From Pyropia haitanensis (lineage: Eukaryota > Rhodophyta > Bangiophyceae > Bangiales > Bangiaceae): a stretch of DNA of 64,000 bases. A model generated the notes under the pieces. It saw only the letters and a program-made list of their open reading frames with translations, searched no databases and had not been told where the DNA came from. Numbering within the stretch: the stretch's first letter is position 1; the number at the start of each line of letters is the position of its first letter. Made by a program: the position numbers and the translations under genes. This document shows positions 20,993-32,490 of the stretch, piece after piece. Where the stretch lies: the NCBI GenBank assembly GCA_008729055.1, contig SDUX01000001.1, forward strand, positions 2,320,623 through 2,384,622, written 5' to 3'.

Positions 20993-21782
20993 CCGCGGCG
21001 ACCGCGGCGACCGCGGCGACCGCGACCGCGGCGGCGACAAGGCGCGACGCCCCCGCCGGTGGCCCGCGCGGCCGCCCCACCGTCGCGGCGTGTGTACGGC
21101 GACGGCGGCGGCGGGGGACAACCGGCGGCGGCTGGCGGCACTGGCGGGGGGGGGGGAGGGGTGGGCGCGCCGCCGCGGGCGGGCGGGGGGGGGCGGGCAG
21201 GCGGGTGGGCGGCCGGGCGGGCGGGCGGGCGGGGGGAGGCGGCGCGGGGGGGTGCGCGCGCCCGCCGCCCAACCGCCGCCGCCGCGGCACGCGGTCGCCG
21301 CCGCGCGCACGCGCGCGCGCGCGCGCGGTCGCCGCGGCGTGGGCGGCCGGCGGCGGAGGGGGGGGAGCTGGCGGCCGCCGCCGCGGCGGCGCCGCCGGTG
21401 CGCCGCCGCCCGCGGCGGCGGCGGCGGCGGCGCGCCCGCCGCTGCCGGCAGGCGCGCCGCGGCCGCCGTCCACCCCCCCGCCGCCATCCGCCGTCTGTGC
21501 GCCGCGTGGCCACGGCGGGGCGCGCCCGTGGTGCTCCCCCGCCCCGCCGCGCGCCCGCGTCGCCGCCGCCGCCGCCATGTGGCTGACCCGCCCGCGGCGG
21601 TCGACGCGCGGCGTGGGCGCCGCCGCCGCCGCCCGCGCGGCGGCGGCCGCCGCCGCCGCCACCGCCGCCGCCGCCCGCCGCGCCGCCGCCGCGCCGGTCG
21701 ACGCTGCGCGTGGCCGCCGCGGCGGCGGCGGCGGCCGCGTCCCCCCCTTTCCCCTCGGCGCTGCTTGCGGGCGTCGCCGACG
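20304..21782 (+). CDS. Possible Ala-rich protein, unrecognised, frames unresolved
   Basis: From ATG 20304 the plus strand reads MAARAPTAVADRLLSVGSL, then TPDHARMAAGGVREGTG, and then Pro/Arg/Ala-rich sequence. It has the varied residue usage of a real N-terminus. The frame ends at 20586-20588, after a C run at 20534-20544. Neighbouring frames beyond the run continue Ala-rich, one of them reaching PSALLAGVADG before a GTAGGG donor-like site at 21783. Poly-Ala (gcg)n lies at 20945-20990. The minus strand is also open throughout. No domain is recognised; this is only a candidate. Confidence 0.2.
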
Positions 21783-24700
21783 GTAGGGGGGGCGCCAGGC
21801 GTGCGCGTTGGGTGGGGGGGCGGGGGGTGGGGGGGGGGGGTGGGCGCCCTGTGGTGCTCGTCTGGGGTGGTCAGCCCCCCGGCGAGCTCGCCGTGGCTGC
21901 TCTTTGTTTGTTTGGTGCCCGCCCGCCCCTAGCGACGGGGGGGGGGGGGGGAGGCGACCGCCGCGTCGGCTGCTGCCGTTGGTGGCGGCGGCGGCGGCGG
22001 CGGGTGGGGCGGGTGGGCAGGCGCGCGGGCGGGTTTCCCCGCTGCCGCGCCGGCCGCCGCGGGTCGTGGGCGGCGGACGGGGCGCCTTTGGGCGGCCGCC
22101 GCCGCGGCCGGCCGGCGCCGTGGCGGCACTGGCGGCGCGCCCGGCGGGGGGGGGCAGGCCGCCCGCCGTGCGCGGCGGGATGGGGTCGGCCACGCCCGCC
22201 GCCGCTGGCGGCCGCGGCGGTGGCCGACGCCCGTGCCGTCGCGGCTGCCGCCGCCGGCGGCGGCGGCGACCGCCGTCGGTGCGGCGCTGGGGTCGGCGGC
22301 GGCGGCGGTCGCGGCCGGCCCGCCCCGCGCGCGCGCGCGCGCGCGCGCGCGGCGCGCCCCGTGCGGTGGGTGTGCCCGTGGGCGTGGGGGGGCTTTTGGG
22401 GGGGGGGCGTGCCGGCCGCGGCACGGTGGGGGGCGGCGGCGCCACGGCGCGGCGGCGGCCGGCCGTGACGCGGAGGGGCTGCGGGGGGGACGCCGTGGCG
22501 TCGGCGCGGCGGGTGGCGGCGGCGCCCCGGCGGTGCGGCGGCTGGGCGCGACGCGGGTGCGCCGCGTGCGGGAGGGCAAGGGGGGCAGACGACCGACGCA
22601 CTGCTCCCGCTCCCGTCCGTGCTGGTGGCCTCGACCTGCTCCCTACCCCTTGGCCGAGATGCGCTGACGGCGCAGGCTGGGTGGGTGCTATCCCGAGCCA
22701 CCCCCGTGGGTGCGCGCCGGTACGGCCGTCGGGCCGCCCCCGCGGGCGGTTGTAGACGGCGCGAGTCCCACCGATGGCAACGAGCTAGGCGGCGGGCGCG
22801 CCGCCACCGCGTTGGCGTCGCTGCAAAGGGGTGGTTTGTTTATGTTTTTTTTTGCACCGCGCAGCCGTCGATTGTGTTGTCTGTCTGGTTGGGCTGGACA
22901 ATGTGTGTACTGGGACGCGATAGCGAGGCCTTTGTTGTTCTTCGTCCCTAGCGAGCGTCGCTTCGCACCTGCCGACACCTCCCTGCGCATTCGATGTAGG
23001 TGGCGGCGGCCACTGTTGCCCACGCGCCATTCACTGGAGGAGTCTCCCCCACCCTGGTTTGGCTTCCCTTCGAGCGTGGAGCGGACCGTCCCTCACCCCG
23101 CCGCATCCCGGGGCACCAGTTGTGGACCTCGACCAAAGCGTAACGTCCGTCCTAGCACCACCCGGATGCTTCGAGCAGGGGCGTAACGGGACGGACTAGA
23201 GACCCCACCAGCCCCCCTATCCGCTCTTTTCCCCAGGTCGCAGGCAGTATTCCCACCCACAGAATAGTGCGAGTAGTGCTCGCGAGTGTTCGCAAGCCGC
23301 AAGCACATGCAAGCACAGCGGGCCCCTCCAGGAAGGGTCAATTCCAGAGACGCCCAGACGGGTAGTCGCGGTGGTCACAGTGCTCGCATGTGGTCGCACG
23401 CTGTGAGAGTGTGGCGGGCTTTACTCTCGGTGGTTTCAGAGGCGGGCACGGGGGGTCGCGCGCCAAGCTCGACGGATGCTGACGCAGCGCGCGGGCGGTG
23501 GCGCGCTGTGCTGGACGCAGGCTGCCTCGAGAGAACGCACCCCCAAACGAACGGAAAAGGCGCGCAGTGTCGGGAGGTGCTGAAGAACTGAGGCTCACCC
23601 TGCTGGGGACGCTAGGAGCGTCAGGGACAGCACAGGCTGGACGGACCTCGCCGTGCAGGTCCTGTCTGGGCAGGCCGCGGCTCGCACTGGCTCCGCGAGG
23701 CAACGCTACCGCACAGCCACCGCTCGGAAGGCGCGCTCGTCCCGCACTTCCATGAACACGCTCGTCCATCAGCCCTCTGCTGTGGTGGAAGCCCCGGCCG
23801 TGTTGCGTCCGTCGTCGACTCGACCGCCGAGGGCCGACACTGCTGACAATCGATGAGCGCTGGCGGCGGTAGGGTAGAGTACTCAATTGCTCTCACGCCC
23901 CTGATGGTCCCGTGGCGAACAAGGGCTTCTGCCTCCAGCGCCCCGTGCACAACGGCAGCAGCTGGTTGTGGAGTCTCTCCAAAAGGGAGTAGGAGCTTCT
24001 CCACACGAGGACGGGGGTGCCCTGTGCACACCCTGGGGGGTGGTCCTCCCTACTGCGGCTGGCGAGGCGGCAACAGAGAGTGCATAGGCTGCCAAAGGTG
24101 CTCTCTCCCCACGACTGCAGGTGCGCCAGGCCTTGGTCCTCGGCCACGACGGCTGGCGAGGACCGGCCGCCCCAGGCCAACCTCCCACGCCCCCGCCGGG
24201 ACGCGCGCGCCGCCGCCGGGACCGCCGCCACACCAGAGCGGCCCGCCCACCGGGCCAAAGCGGCCTACGCCGCCCTCCCCCTCAACAATCTCCGCCGCGT
24301 GCGCACCCAATGCCGTTACCGCGCCTGGTCACCCGGATCTGGCGCGCTGCCCGTCGCTCCTCCGCAGCGGCCGCGGCACGTTCCACGGGCAAAGGCGGCG
24401 CAGCGGGACTTTTGCCGTTGCACAAGCAAAAAATATCTGGGGGCGGTCACCCGCCACGTCGGGGTCGTCCTCCCTCCTCCGCAGCGGGGGTGAGCCCGGA
24501 CGGAGGGGGTGGCTCCCGGGGACTCTATCTGTAGGGGCGACGCGTGCAACGTAGGGCAGCCGGGAAAGCGGGTCACCCGCGCCGCGCTTGGCTGTTTTCC
24601 CACCCGCGCGTCCGGCGCGAAACGGACCACCAGGCCAGGGCGGTGCCGCGTAAGCGGTTCATGTGGAAGGAGCGCCAGCCCCCCGGTGGATTTTGTGCCA

Positions 24701-27567
24701 TCACGGTCACCACGGTGGTGAGTGGATGATGGAGGCTGCGGTCGCGCGCTGGAAAACGACGCGAGGCTGGCCGGCCGCCAGGGCCCCCTGTTCATGCTGG
24801 ACAGCCGCATCTCTGAGCCGGATGGCACGCGACGGACGCCGACCAGGGAAGCCCCAAACGAGATGCATCCCCCTCCGGAACATGACACACAGGCGCGGGA
24901 GCCGCGCCTCGCCCCCCCCCCCCCCTGACAACCGTACAGGTCCGTCGACACTGGGCCAATGGGTCTACTGCGTCAGTGTTTGGTCCAAGTCTGGGACGGG
25001 GGCCCTGGGACACCCGCGGGACCGCGATATGGCGGGGTATCTGCCCACCTCCACGGGCCTGACTCAGTGTTGCAAAGGCCAAGCCGTCGCCTGGCGAGCA
25101 GGGAAGACCCGTGGCTGCCGGCGGCCTCCTGTAGCCTCAGAGGCCTTTGGACATGGCGTGCGATGCGGAAGGAAACGGCGGATGGCGGCCCCCATTGAGA
25201 AATGAAGGCTGGGGCCCATTTGTGTGTCTCGAGGACCTCCTCAGGACACTACCGGTGACAGGCCACCCTCACAGCACACACCTGGTCATTCGCTCAGGCG
25301 AGGGGGTGGCTTGGGTAGGCTCTGGAGGACCGCGCCGCGCCTCGTGGTTCTCCCCAGATGCCCACACGGCACTCCGCCCTTCCGCGCGGGAGGTCGGAAC
25401 AGCAACCAAGGCACGCACGGGCACATGAGGTGCAGGGGGGCGGGGGAGCGACGCCCGCGGCGGCCTCGCGGTGAGCCCCCTCCCGCCAGCCGCGGCGGGC
25501 ACGGTCCAACGCCGGCGGGAGCGGGCCCGCCGGCACGGGCACTGGCCCAAATTGGGCAGGCCCTTCCCAATTTTGGTGACGCCCCGAGCCACGCCCCGGG
25601 CGGCCACCACGACTGGCGCCGGGACGCCCGCAACGCGACAGCGGGCCACGGGGCCGCCATTGGCGGCCGCGGCCTCGCCCGTGACGGCCGCACGCCACGG
25701 GCGGTGACGCGACGGGCCAGCGCCTTGCCAGCTCGGCCGAGCAGAGGCGTGCGCTACGTAACACCTGCGTGCGGCCGCCTCGTGGGGGGGTGGCGGCGTC
25801 GGCGCTCGCCGGGTGCCTGCTGCACGCGTCGCGGCGGGCTTGGGGTGGGGGGGGGGCGCGCGGCGGCGAGCGCTGGGGGGTGGGGGGGGGGGACGGGGGG
25901 AGCCGCCGCCTCCGTCCGATCACGACCTGGCGAGCCCCCCCCGCCGAGCCAGAGTGTCAGGTGTCAGTCCCGCCAGGCACCGCCGGCGGGTCGTTGGTTG
26001 GAAAGGCACACCCCCCCGCTCCAGCCACCCTGACCATTGCAACGTATCGCGCGTGCGGCACTGATCGCACTGCCGCGGCTGGTGCCACGCCTCCCTCGCT
26101 GCCGCGGGGAGCGGGGGCGGCGTCGCTCCACGAGACGTGCCAGGCGAGGCGGCTGTCCTCTGCCCCCGCCGCTACACCTCCCTGCTGCTGCGGCGTGACA
26201 CTGCGGCGAGACGCCAGCAGTGCCCGGAGAACGTCGCGACCACCACGCTTGCGACCTGTTGCCTATCTATTTTTCTTTGACGCGGCGGGGCGCACCCGCT
26301 GGCCTGACACACCCCGCGCCGCCCCGCGGCGGCTGATGAGTGGTTTCACCGCCGCCGACAGTGGCGCCAAACCGGTGCGCTGCCCCGGCCAGCGATGGCC
26401 GTGCGTGCATTGACTCCCGCGCGGGACGAGGGAGAGCGCCGCCTCGCACAGGGGCGATCATCGCTCATCATCATGATTGTCCCGTGCCCTCACCCCCCCC
26501 CTCCCCCCCCCCCTCCCCGACGTGCACCCCCAATGTTCGCGCCACGCAGGGGCGCGGCGGCCGGCCTGCCAAGTCAGTCGAGCTTTGTGGGCGGAGCCCG
26601 TGGCGCCGACGCCGCGGCGGACGGGACCCGCGCCGCCGCCCCCCTTCCACACACCCCGCCTGTTCCCGGCTTGTGGCCCCTGTTTCTGCAAGAGGCGCGT
26701 ACGCACCCCGCCCCGTCGGCGCAGACGCGGCGCCCGCGGGGGGCACCACCGCGGCTCGCGGCGGCGGCCGGGGGGGGTCGGCCGTCGCGCGCGCGCCGTC
26801 TTGCCGTGGCACGCCCGGCGGCCGCCACCCGACAACCATCTGCGGGGTGTGCCGACCAGCCCGTGCCGGCGCGCCCACCAGCCTCTCTATCTCTACCCGG
26901 GGACTCCATCGTCACGTTTCCCCCGGTTTCCCATCGGCAGCCCAACGCGCCGCGCGATGGCTACCGGCCCATCGGAATGGGCCTTCGATGGCTTCCGGAC
27001 TGGCCCAGTTTGGCCTAACGCGCAGGCCATCGACTGCCTCTGGCGATGGGCTCGTTTCTCACCCCGGAGCTGGCGACGAGACCCCTCCCGCGACTAAAAC
27101 TCGTGAGGGCGCCCGTGTCACTGGCGTGTCGCGGGGTGACGGCCAACAGTCCTACGCTCTCATTGGACCGTTAAAGAAAGAACTTACCCAAGACATTTAA
27201 AATTTAATCCAAGTGCCTAAGTTCAGGCGCGGAGATAGGACTTGGCTACCTCTGACCTGGTCACGGCCACCGCGACCATTTGGCAATGCGGGTTGCTGCC
27301 GTGCCCACACAGCTTCCCGGTTGCTTCGCTAGCCCACGCTACCTTTTCTTGCCCGCTGCGTACGAAGGGCAAGCCGGCCGCTAAAGCGACGGCGGGCCAG
27401 CGTGGCGGGCGCAACACCGCTCATGAAGCGGCAGCACAGGGGTAGCGGCAGCGAGGGGGGCGACGGCACAGACAGCACCGACAAGCGCTGTCATGGCGGT
27501 GCGCGAGAGAGATGCCGTCGAGGAACATGGCGGATAGGGGGCCACGCGGGCCCGCGGCTGCAGCCAT
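21783..27567. other. Long region without a supported gene
   Basis: From 21783 to about 22560 the sequence is G/C runs, including an alternating (cg)n tract at 22328-22352. From 22640 to 27560 the GC content is lower and stop codons are common in all frames. Short ORFs there show no conserved motif or splice pattern. An AT-rich spot (catttaaaatttaatcc) lies near 27193. I see no gene. Confidence 0.4.
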
Positions 27568-29600
27568 TGTCACTATAGCCCGAATCCGCTACGCAAGGCC
27601 TACACAGCCCACACACATACACACCTCGCTTGTACAAGTCAACAGTGTCCCACAAGTCATACTTGGATCCGCGAGACGCGACTGCTTTACAGCTCGGGTG
27701 TCTCCTCTCTGGACACCCCGAGCCGCCTGGGGCATGTACGGGGGGCCCCTTGTGCCTCACTATGTCCACTCACGAACGGCTCGTCGCCACGTGGTGGGCC
27801 TGTGACTGGGCGAGTTCGGGAGTAGTGCTGTCGAGTTTACCGCCACGTACGGAAAAAAGCAGGAAATTTCTTTCTTGCGCGCACAGAGGCCGTCAAGGCC
27901 GTTTTCTTGAAAGAGATCTTTCCTTTCATTTCCATCGCGAGACCCACCACGTGGCACCGCCCACGCCCTCCTATTGGCAGATACATGAAGCGGAGCTCGT
28001 ATCTCCCTCCGATTGCAAGTCTCCTGGTGTGTAAGGACGCTTCTCCTGCGCGGCATTCGCCAGCCGTCTGCCTTGAGAGCCGCAGGCGCCGCTGCTGGCG
28101 CCGCCGCCCATCTGACAGTGAATGGCCTGACTGACCTTCCCGTAAATCCCCTTCATCGCAATTTTTCCCCGGAAAGGAGGACATCTCTATTCGGGAGCTC
28201 CCCGCACTTCGACGATCACGCGGCCGCGCGTGACGTGCCGCGAGGTTGCCGAGTGACAATCTCGCGGGCAGCAAATTACGGAAGGCGTTGCAGCGTCAGC
28301 ACTCTTCATGGAACACTTGGATGCACCCCAAGTAAGGGGAGGGGGGGAGGTTCGGGCTCATCAACCAATAGGCAGGTCGCAGACGTGACAAATTAGTGCA
28401 TCGATCAGACTTGCCTTCCAAGGCTTCGGAGTCGATCACCAAATTCTTCTTCGAGAAGGTCCGATCCCAACGTCTCAGAATCGAGACGCCGCGCGCCCTG
28501 GAGCTTGAGTCGCAGGCCGTGCCGTAGACTGGCTTCCAACCGCCGCTTGCCGTCTCACACCGAGTTGGCACGGTCCCCCACGCTGACGCGCGCCTGCACG
28601 CACGCCCCTCGCCTCTCTCCCCGCGAGGCTCCCGATGACCTTCCACTTGCTCGAGTCGACATCGATCATCGGCGGCATCGCTGTAGGTGCTCGGGTCCTC
28701 GTCTGTCCAACCGTTGGGCAAGGTTATGGGAGATGTGAAGCGCCAGCACGAGTTCTTGATGACTCGCCGGGGTCCCGAGCAGCTGGAGGGAATGGACGCG
28801 CGTATCTGTTTGTGCATCTGTGCCTCGTACTGCATGAGTGGCATCATGGTGTCTAACTGTGTGTTTAGGCCGTGTGTGTTGCTGCGTGTTTTGGTATTTC
28901 TTTTTTTGTTCGTTCTTTGCATGCGTGTGGGTCTTTTGTGCGTGGATCGGTCAAGAAGACAAGGCATGAACGGGGGCGCTGGTGAAGCTGTGCTGCCTGG
29001 AGTTGGTGGACGCATCCAGAGGCAAGAAGTGAGGGGATTCGGAAAAAGAGAGAAGCATTTAGGATGGAAGGCGGGGTCGATGACGGGAGAGAGGCTCAAG
29101 ATGGGGGGTGCGTTGATGTGGGTGGGGGGGTTGGGTTGCCAAGAGGGTGGCGACGACGTAAAGCTCTTGTGGGCGGGGGGTGGAGATGTGGGGAAGTGCG
29201 AGAGGCGAGCAGGCTTCTCCCCCTCCCCACCGTCAGCGGGAAGGGCGCCGCTACGGTGGGGCGGTGAGGAGGCTCGCCAACAACAGATACAACAAACAAT
29301 AAAACGTGCTCTTGACGCCATGTAGGAGCCACGTGACGGGGAGCACAGAAACGGGGCGGCCGGTGGGCATCACAAACGCAGTTGCCCAGAGGTCCCAGGA
29401 AATAGTTGTGCGCCAGCGCTGGCGGCCGCCCTGTATTGATTGTTCCGAGGACGAATTGCCCTTCCCGTGAGTACCGCAAGTCTCAACTCCTCAACCTGGA
29501 GCTGCACTACGGATCCGAGCTCTGTGATTGGCCCAGAAGGCTGTCACGGCTGACCGTTTGTGACATGGCAGAGCGGTTCCGCCGGTGCACTCGGGCCCAC
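27568..29600 (+). mobile_element. Diverged copy of the CGTCACTAT TIR element
   Basis: The left end (gtcactatagcccgaatc, then cgctacgcaaggcctacaca) matches the outer end of the 34887-36793 element (cactatggactcaaatcgct and onward). Colinear similarity continues through several blocks. These include ggatccgcgagac...ttacagctcg; ttcgacgatcacgcgg; a donor-like ccaagtaagg; ctcatcaaccaataggcagg; a gap-free block of about 100 bp near 28690-28790; and AATAAA at 29298. The right end is degenerate and its TIR is not found. Orientation is the same as the left arm. No ORF is conserved between copies: aligned frames break at small indels. The element is therefore non-autonomous or dead. Confidence 0.7.
29298..29303 (+). 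promoter_or_regulatory. AATAAA polyadenylation signal in the TIR element copy
   Basis: The aataaa(a)cgtgc block is conserved with aataaagcgtgc at 36411 in the left arm. This suggests the element is or was transcribed on this strand. Confidence 0.5.
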
Positions 29601-31446
29601 CGGACGCCCATCGGTCCGGTAACCCCTCGACCCCAACAAGGTCCAACAAAGGGGGTGCGCGTTAGGCGATTTTGCCCCACCGCCGCGCTAACGAAAGTGG
29701 TGCGCGATGCATGCCCGGGGACAACGTGACGATATACACCAGACGCGCGACGGCGGCGGTTTCATTTCCATCGGCGCGTCCCGGCTTCTATCGTTTGGTT
29801 CCGAGTCGTGCGCGTCCGTGCTGGGCGCGCCGGGCGTGCCAGCCAGCCGTGGCGTGCTGGCGACACCCCCTGCCAGTCGCGCGCGCGCCAGCCACACCCC
29901 CCCCCCGCCCCTGCCTGCCACCCTTGCTGCCTCTGCCTGTCGGCCGCCGCTGGCGCGGGGGGGCGAGCACTCCCACCGGCGGGGCCCGCCGTCCCCCTCA
30001 TTCGGATCCTCCGACGGCCCCCCCCCCCCCCCCCCCCACCCCCCCACTTTCTCATTCCACGCCCCCGCCCCACCGTTTCGCCGCCGCGCCGGTTGCCGGT
30101 GAGCGCCGGCACGACGCGCCGCCGTGATCGAGCTCCCCCCCCCCCGCCCGCACTCCCTCGGCCGGCCTCGCGGTGGCCGCCGCGCGCGCCCCCGCCGGCG
30201 CTCCCTCGGCCAGCCGCGGGCGGCGCGGCCGTCCGCGGCGGGCGCGGCGCCGCCGGCGGGTCGGCCCGTCGTCCCCCGCTGCCGTCGCGCCGTCCGCGTC
30301 GGCCGCGCCAAACCGGGGGTCTACCTGGCGTCCCTCCCCCCCCCCCCCCCCCTCCCACCCCCCCCCGCGGCGCCCAACACCAGGCGCGTGTTGTCCCGCC
30401 ACGCGACGAGTATGACCCAGACGCACCCCGCACCCCCCCCCCTCCCCCCCCGGGGTGTGTGTGCCCCTCCGCCGCGAACACGGCTCGCGGTTTTTTTTTG
30501 GCCCGCTGGTCCCCGCCGCCACGGTGGGGTACCAGGGAGGGCGGCGGCCGCCCCACGCGGCTCGCGCCACCATCCCCCCCTCCCCCCCCCCCCCCCCCCC
30601 TGCGCAGCCAACGTCGTGGCCGCCGTGCGCGCAAACGCGGCGCGTGCGGGCGCGCCGCGTTGGCCGCCCGCCGCCGCCACGCCGCGCGAATTGGGGGGCG
30701 GAGCGTGACCCCGCGGGGGGTGGGGGGTTGGGGGGGGGGGGCGGACGGGGGGGGGGTGGGTGGGGGGGCGCCGGCGCCACCCCGCGTCCGACCGCCGGCG
30801 CACGCCGCCGGCACGGGTGGGCGTGCTGGACGCTTGGCACTTTGTAGGGGCGACCGCAGCGGGGGGGGGGGGGGGGGTGCGCACGGCGTGGGGGGGGGGT
30901 GCGCCAGCTGGGCCACCGTGACTCGCGCGCCGATCCCGTCCGGCGGGGCCTGACGTTCAAGTGGGGGGGTGGGGGGTGGGGGGGGGTGGGGGGGTAGGGG
31001 GCGGGGGCCGGGTCGCGGACGGCACACCACCACCCCCCCCGCCCCCGCGCCGAGGGCGGATGGGGAGGGGGGTCGGCCGCCGCCGCGCGTCCGCCGCGGG
31101 TGGCCGTGACCGCCTGCGCGACGCGGCCGCCTGCCGCCGCCGGCGGCTGCGCGTACAAAGGCACCGCCGGCCGCGCGCGGGGCGGCACCGGCTGGCCCGC
31201 ACCGCGGAGGCCCGCGCACACCGCCCCACCACCGCGCGCGACCGCCCCCACCCCGTGCCGCCCCACCGTCGGCCGTGGCCGCCGCCGTGCTGAGCGCCCA
31301 TCGGTCAGGAGCGGCTTCATCCTCCTCGCTCACCACCACCGCTCCTCCCTCGCCCCGCCCCCCCCCCACCCACCCCCCCACCCCCTCCCCCCCCCCCCCT
31401 CTTCCTCCTCCTGCGTCCCTCCCTCCCTCGCCTGTCGCTGCGCCTC
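29600..31446. other. Region upstream of the cyclin gene
   Basis: No gene is supported. Long C runs (30019-30038, 30337-30352) and G runs (30730-30760, 30861-30877) keep several frames open on both strands. A minus-strand stretch near 30360-30430 reads VILVAWRDNTRLVLGAAG. It looks protein-like but is isolated. Confidence 0.3.
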
Positions 31447-32490
31447 ATGCCCGACCTCATGGCCACGGCGGCAGAGACGGCGCCCGTGCGGCTGGGCAAG
31501 CGCCCCCGCTGTGCCGACCCGACGACCGCCGACTGCGTGGACGGGTGGAAGCGGCGGGCGGTCGGGACCCCCCTGCTGGTTGTCGAGGCGCTCGCCGCGT
31601 CGGGCTCGCCCGCCACCCCCGCCCCGGCCGCGGCGGCGGCGGCGCCAGCGGGCACCCCCGCCGCGGCGGTGCCGCCGCCCGCCGCCCGCCGCGGCGGGCG
31701 GCCACGGCCCGAGCGCAGCGCCAGGGGCCCCCCACCGCCAGCGTCTATGGCGGCCGCCGTCGACGGCGACGCTGGGGACGATGGTGACCCCGACGAGGCG
31801 GACGTGCCGGCGTGGCTGCAGGTCGTCGGCCGCCGCCCCGCGGCGGCGGACGACCGCTTCCTCCACGCCCTCACGAGCGTCATTGAGGACTCGTGCGAGG
31901 TCGGCCCGAGCGCGAATGACGACGCCGCGGGCGCGTGCGCGGCGACCGCCTTTGACGACGACGACGACGACGACGACGAGGACGACGCGGACGACGATGG
32001 CGCGTCGGCCATCTCGGACGTGACCGCCGCCGCCGACGCCGCGGACGAGGCCACCGACGCGCTCGTGGCGACCTTTGACGCCACCGACGCGGAGCTGGAG
32101 CGCTGCGCCATTGCCGACGACTATGTCAAGCGGCTGGCCGAGCAGGGCCGCCTCAGCACCGCCGCGCTGCTCATGGCGTGGGTGTACATGGGCCGCGCCC
32201 GCGGCCACCACCCGACCACCTCGATTGTCAGCGAGATGACGCTGCGGCGGCTGCTCGCGGCGGCCGTGCGGCTGGCGGTCAAGGTGCTCGACGAGCCGGT
32301 CGTGTCGGCGGCCGCGTGGGCGCGCATCGCCGACCTCGACGGGGGGGCGGCGGAGGTGGCGCGCTGCGAGCTCGCCCTCCTCCGGCTCGTCCACTGGGGC
32401 GTCCACGTGGGCGCGGGCGGCTACGCCGAGATGGCCGACCTCGTCTGTGGCACCGTCGGCGGCATGGCCGCGGCCGACCAAGAAGGATGA
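31447..32490 (+). CDS. PHO80/P-type cyclin
   Basis: A single-exon 347-residue protein with ATG at 31447. It would bind and activate a cyclin-dependent kinase; PHO80-like cyclins include plant U/P-type cyclins and fungal phosphate-signalling cyclins. The cyclin box spans about residues 226-335. It runs DDYVKRLAEQGRLSTAALLM, AWVYMGRA, TSIVSEMTLRRLLAAAVRLA, KVLDE, then VARCELALLRLVHWGVHV. This matches the P-type pattern of a mobile 'AYVYLDR' helix, 'HRLLITSVMVAAKFLDD' and 'LNxLELDFL'. The N-terminal half is low-complexity Ala/Pro with a basic patch (LGKRPRC, WKRRAV) and a strongly acidic (gac)n tract at about 169-183 encoding poly-Asp. T-rich 3' flanking sequence follows at 32539-32570. The partner kinase cannot be told from sequence. 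Confidence 0.86.
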   Translation: MPDLMATAAETAPVRLGKRPRCADPTTADCVDGWKRRAVGTPLLVVEALAASGSPATPAPAAAAAAPAGTPAAAVPPPAARRGGRPRPERSARGPPPPASMAAAVDGDAGDDGDPDEADVPAWLQVVGRRPAAADDRFLHALTSVIEDSCEVGPSANDDAAGACAATAFDDDDDDDDEDDADDDGASAISDVTAAADAADEATDALVATFDATDAELERCAIADDYVKRLAEQGRLSTAALLMAWVYMGRARGHHPTTSIVSEMTLRRLLAAAVRLAVKVLDEPVVSAAAWARIADLDGGAAEVARCELALLRLVHWGVHVGAGGYAEMADLVCGTVGGMAAADQEG

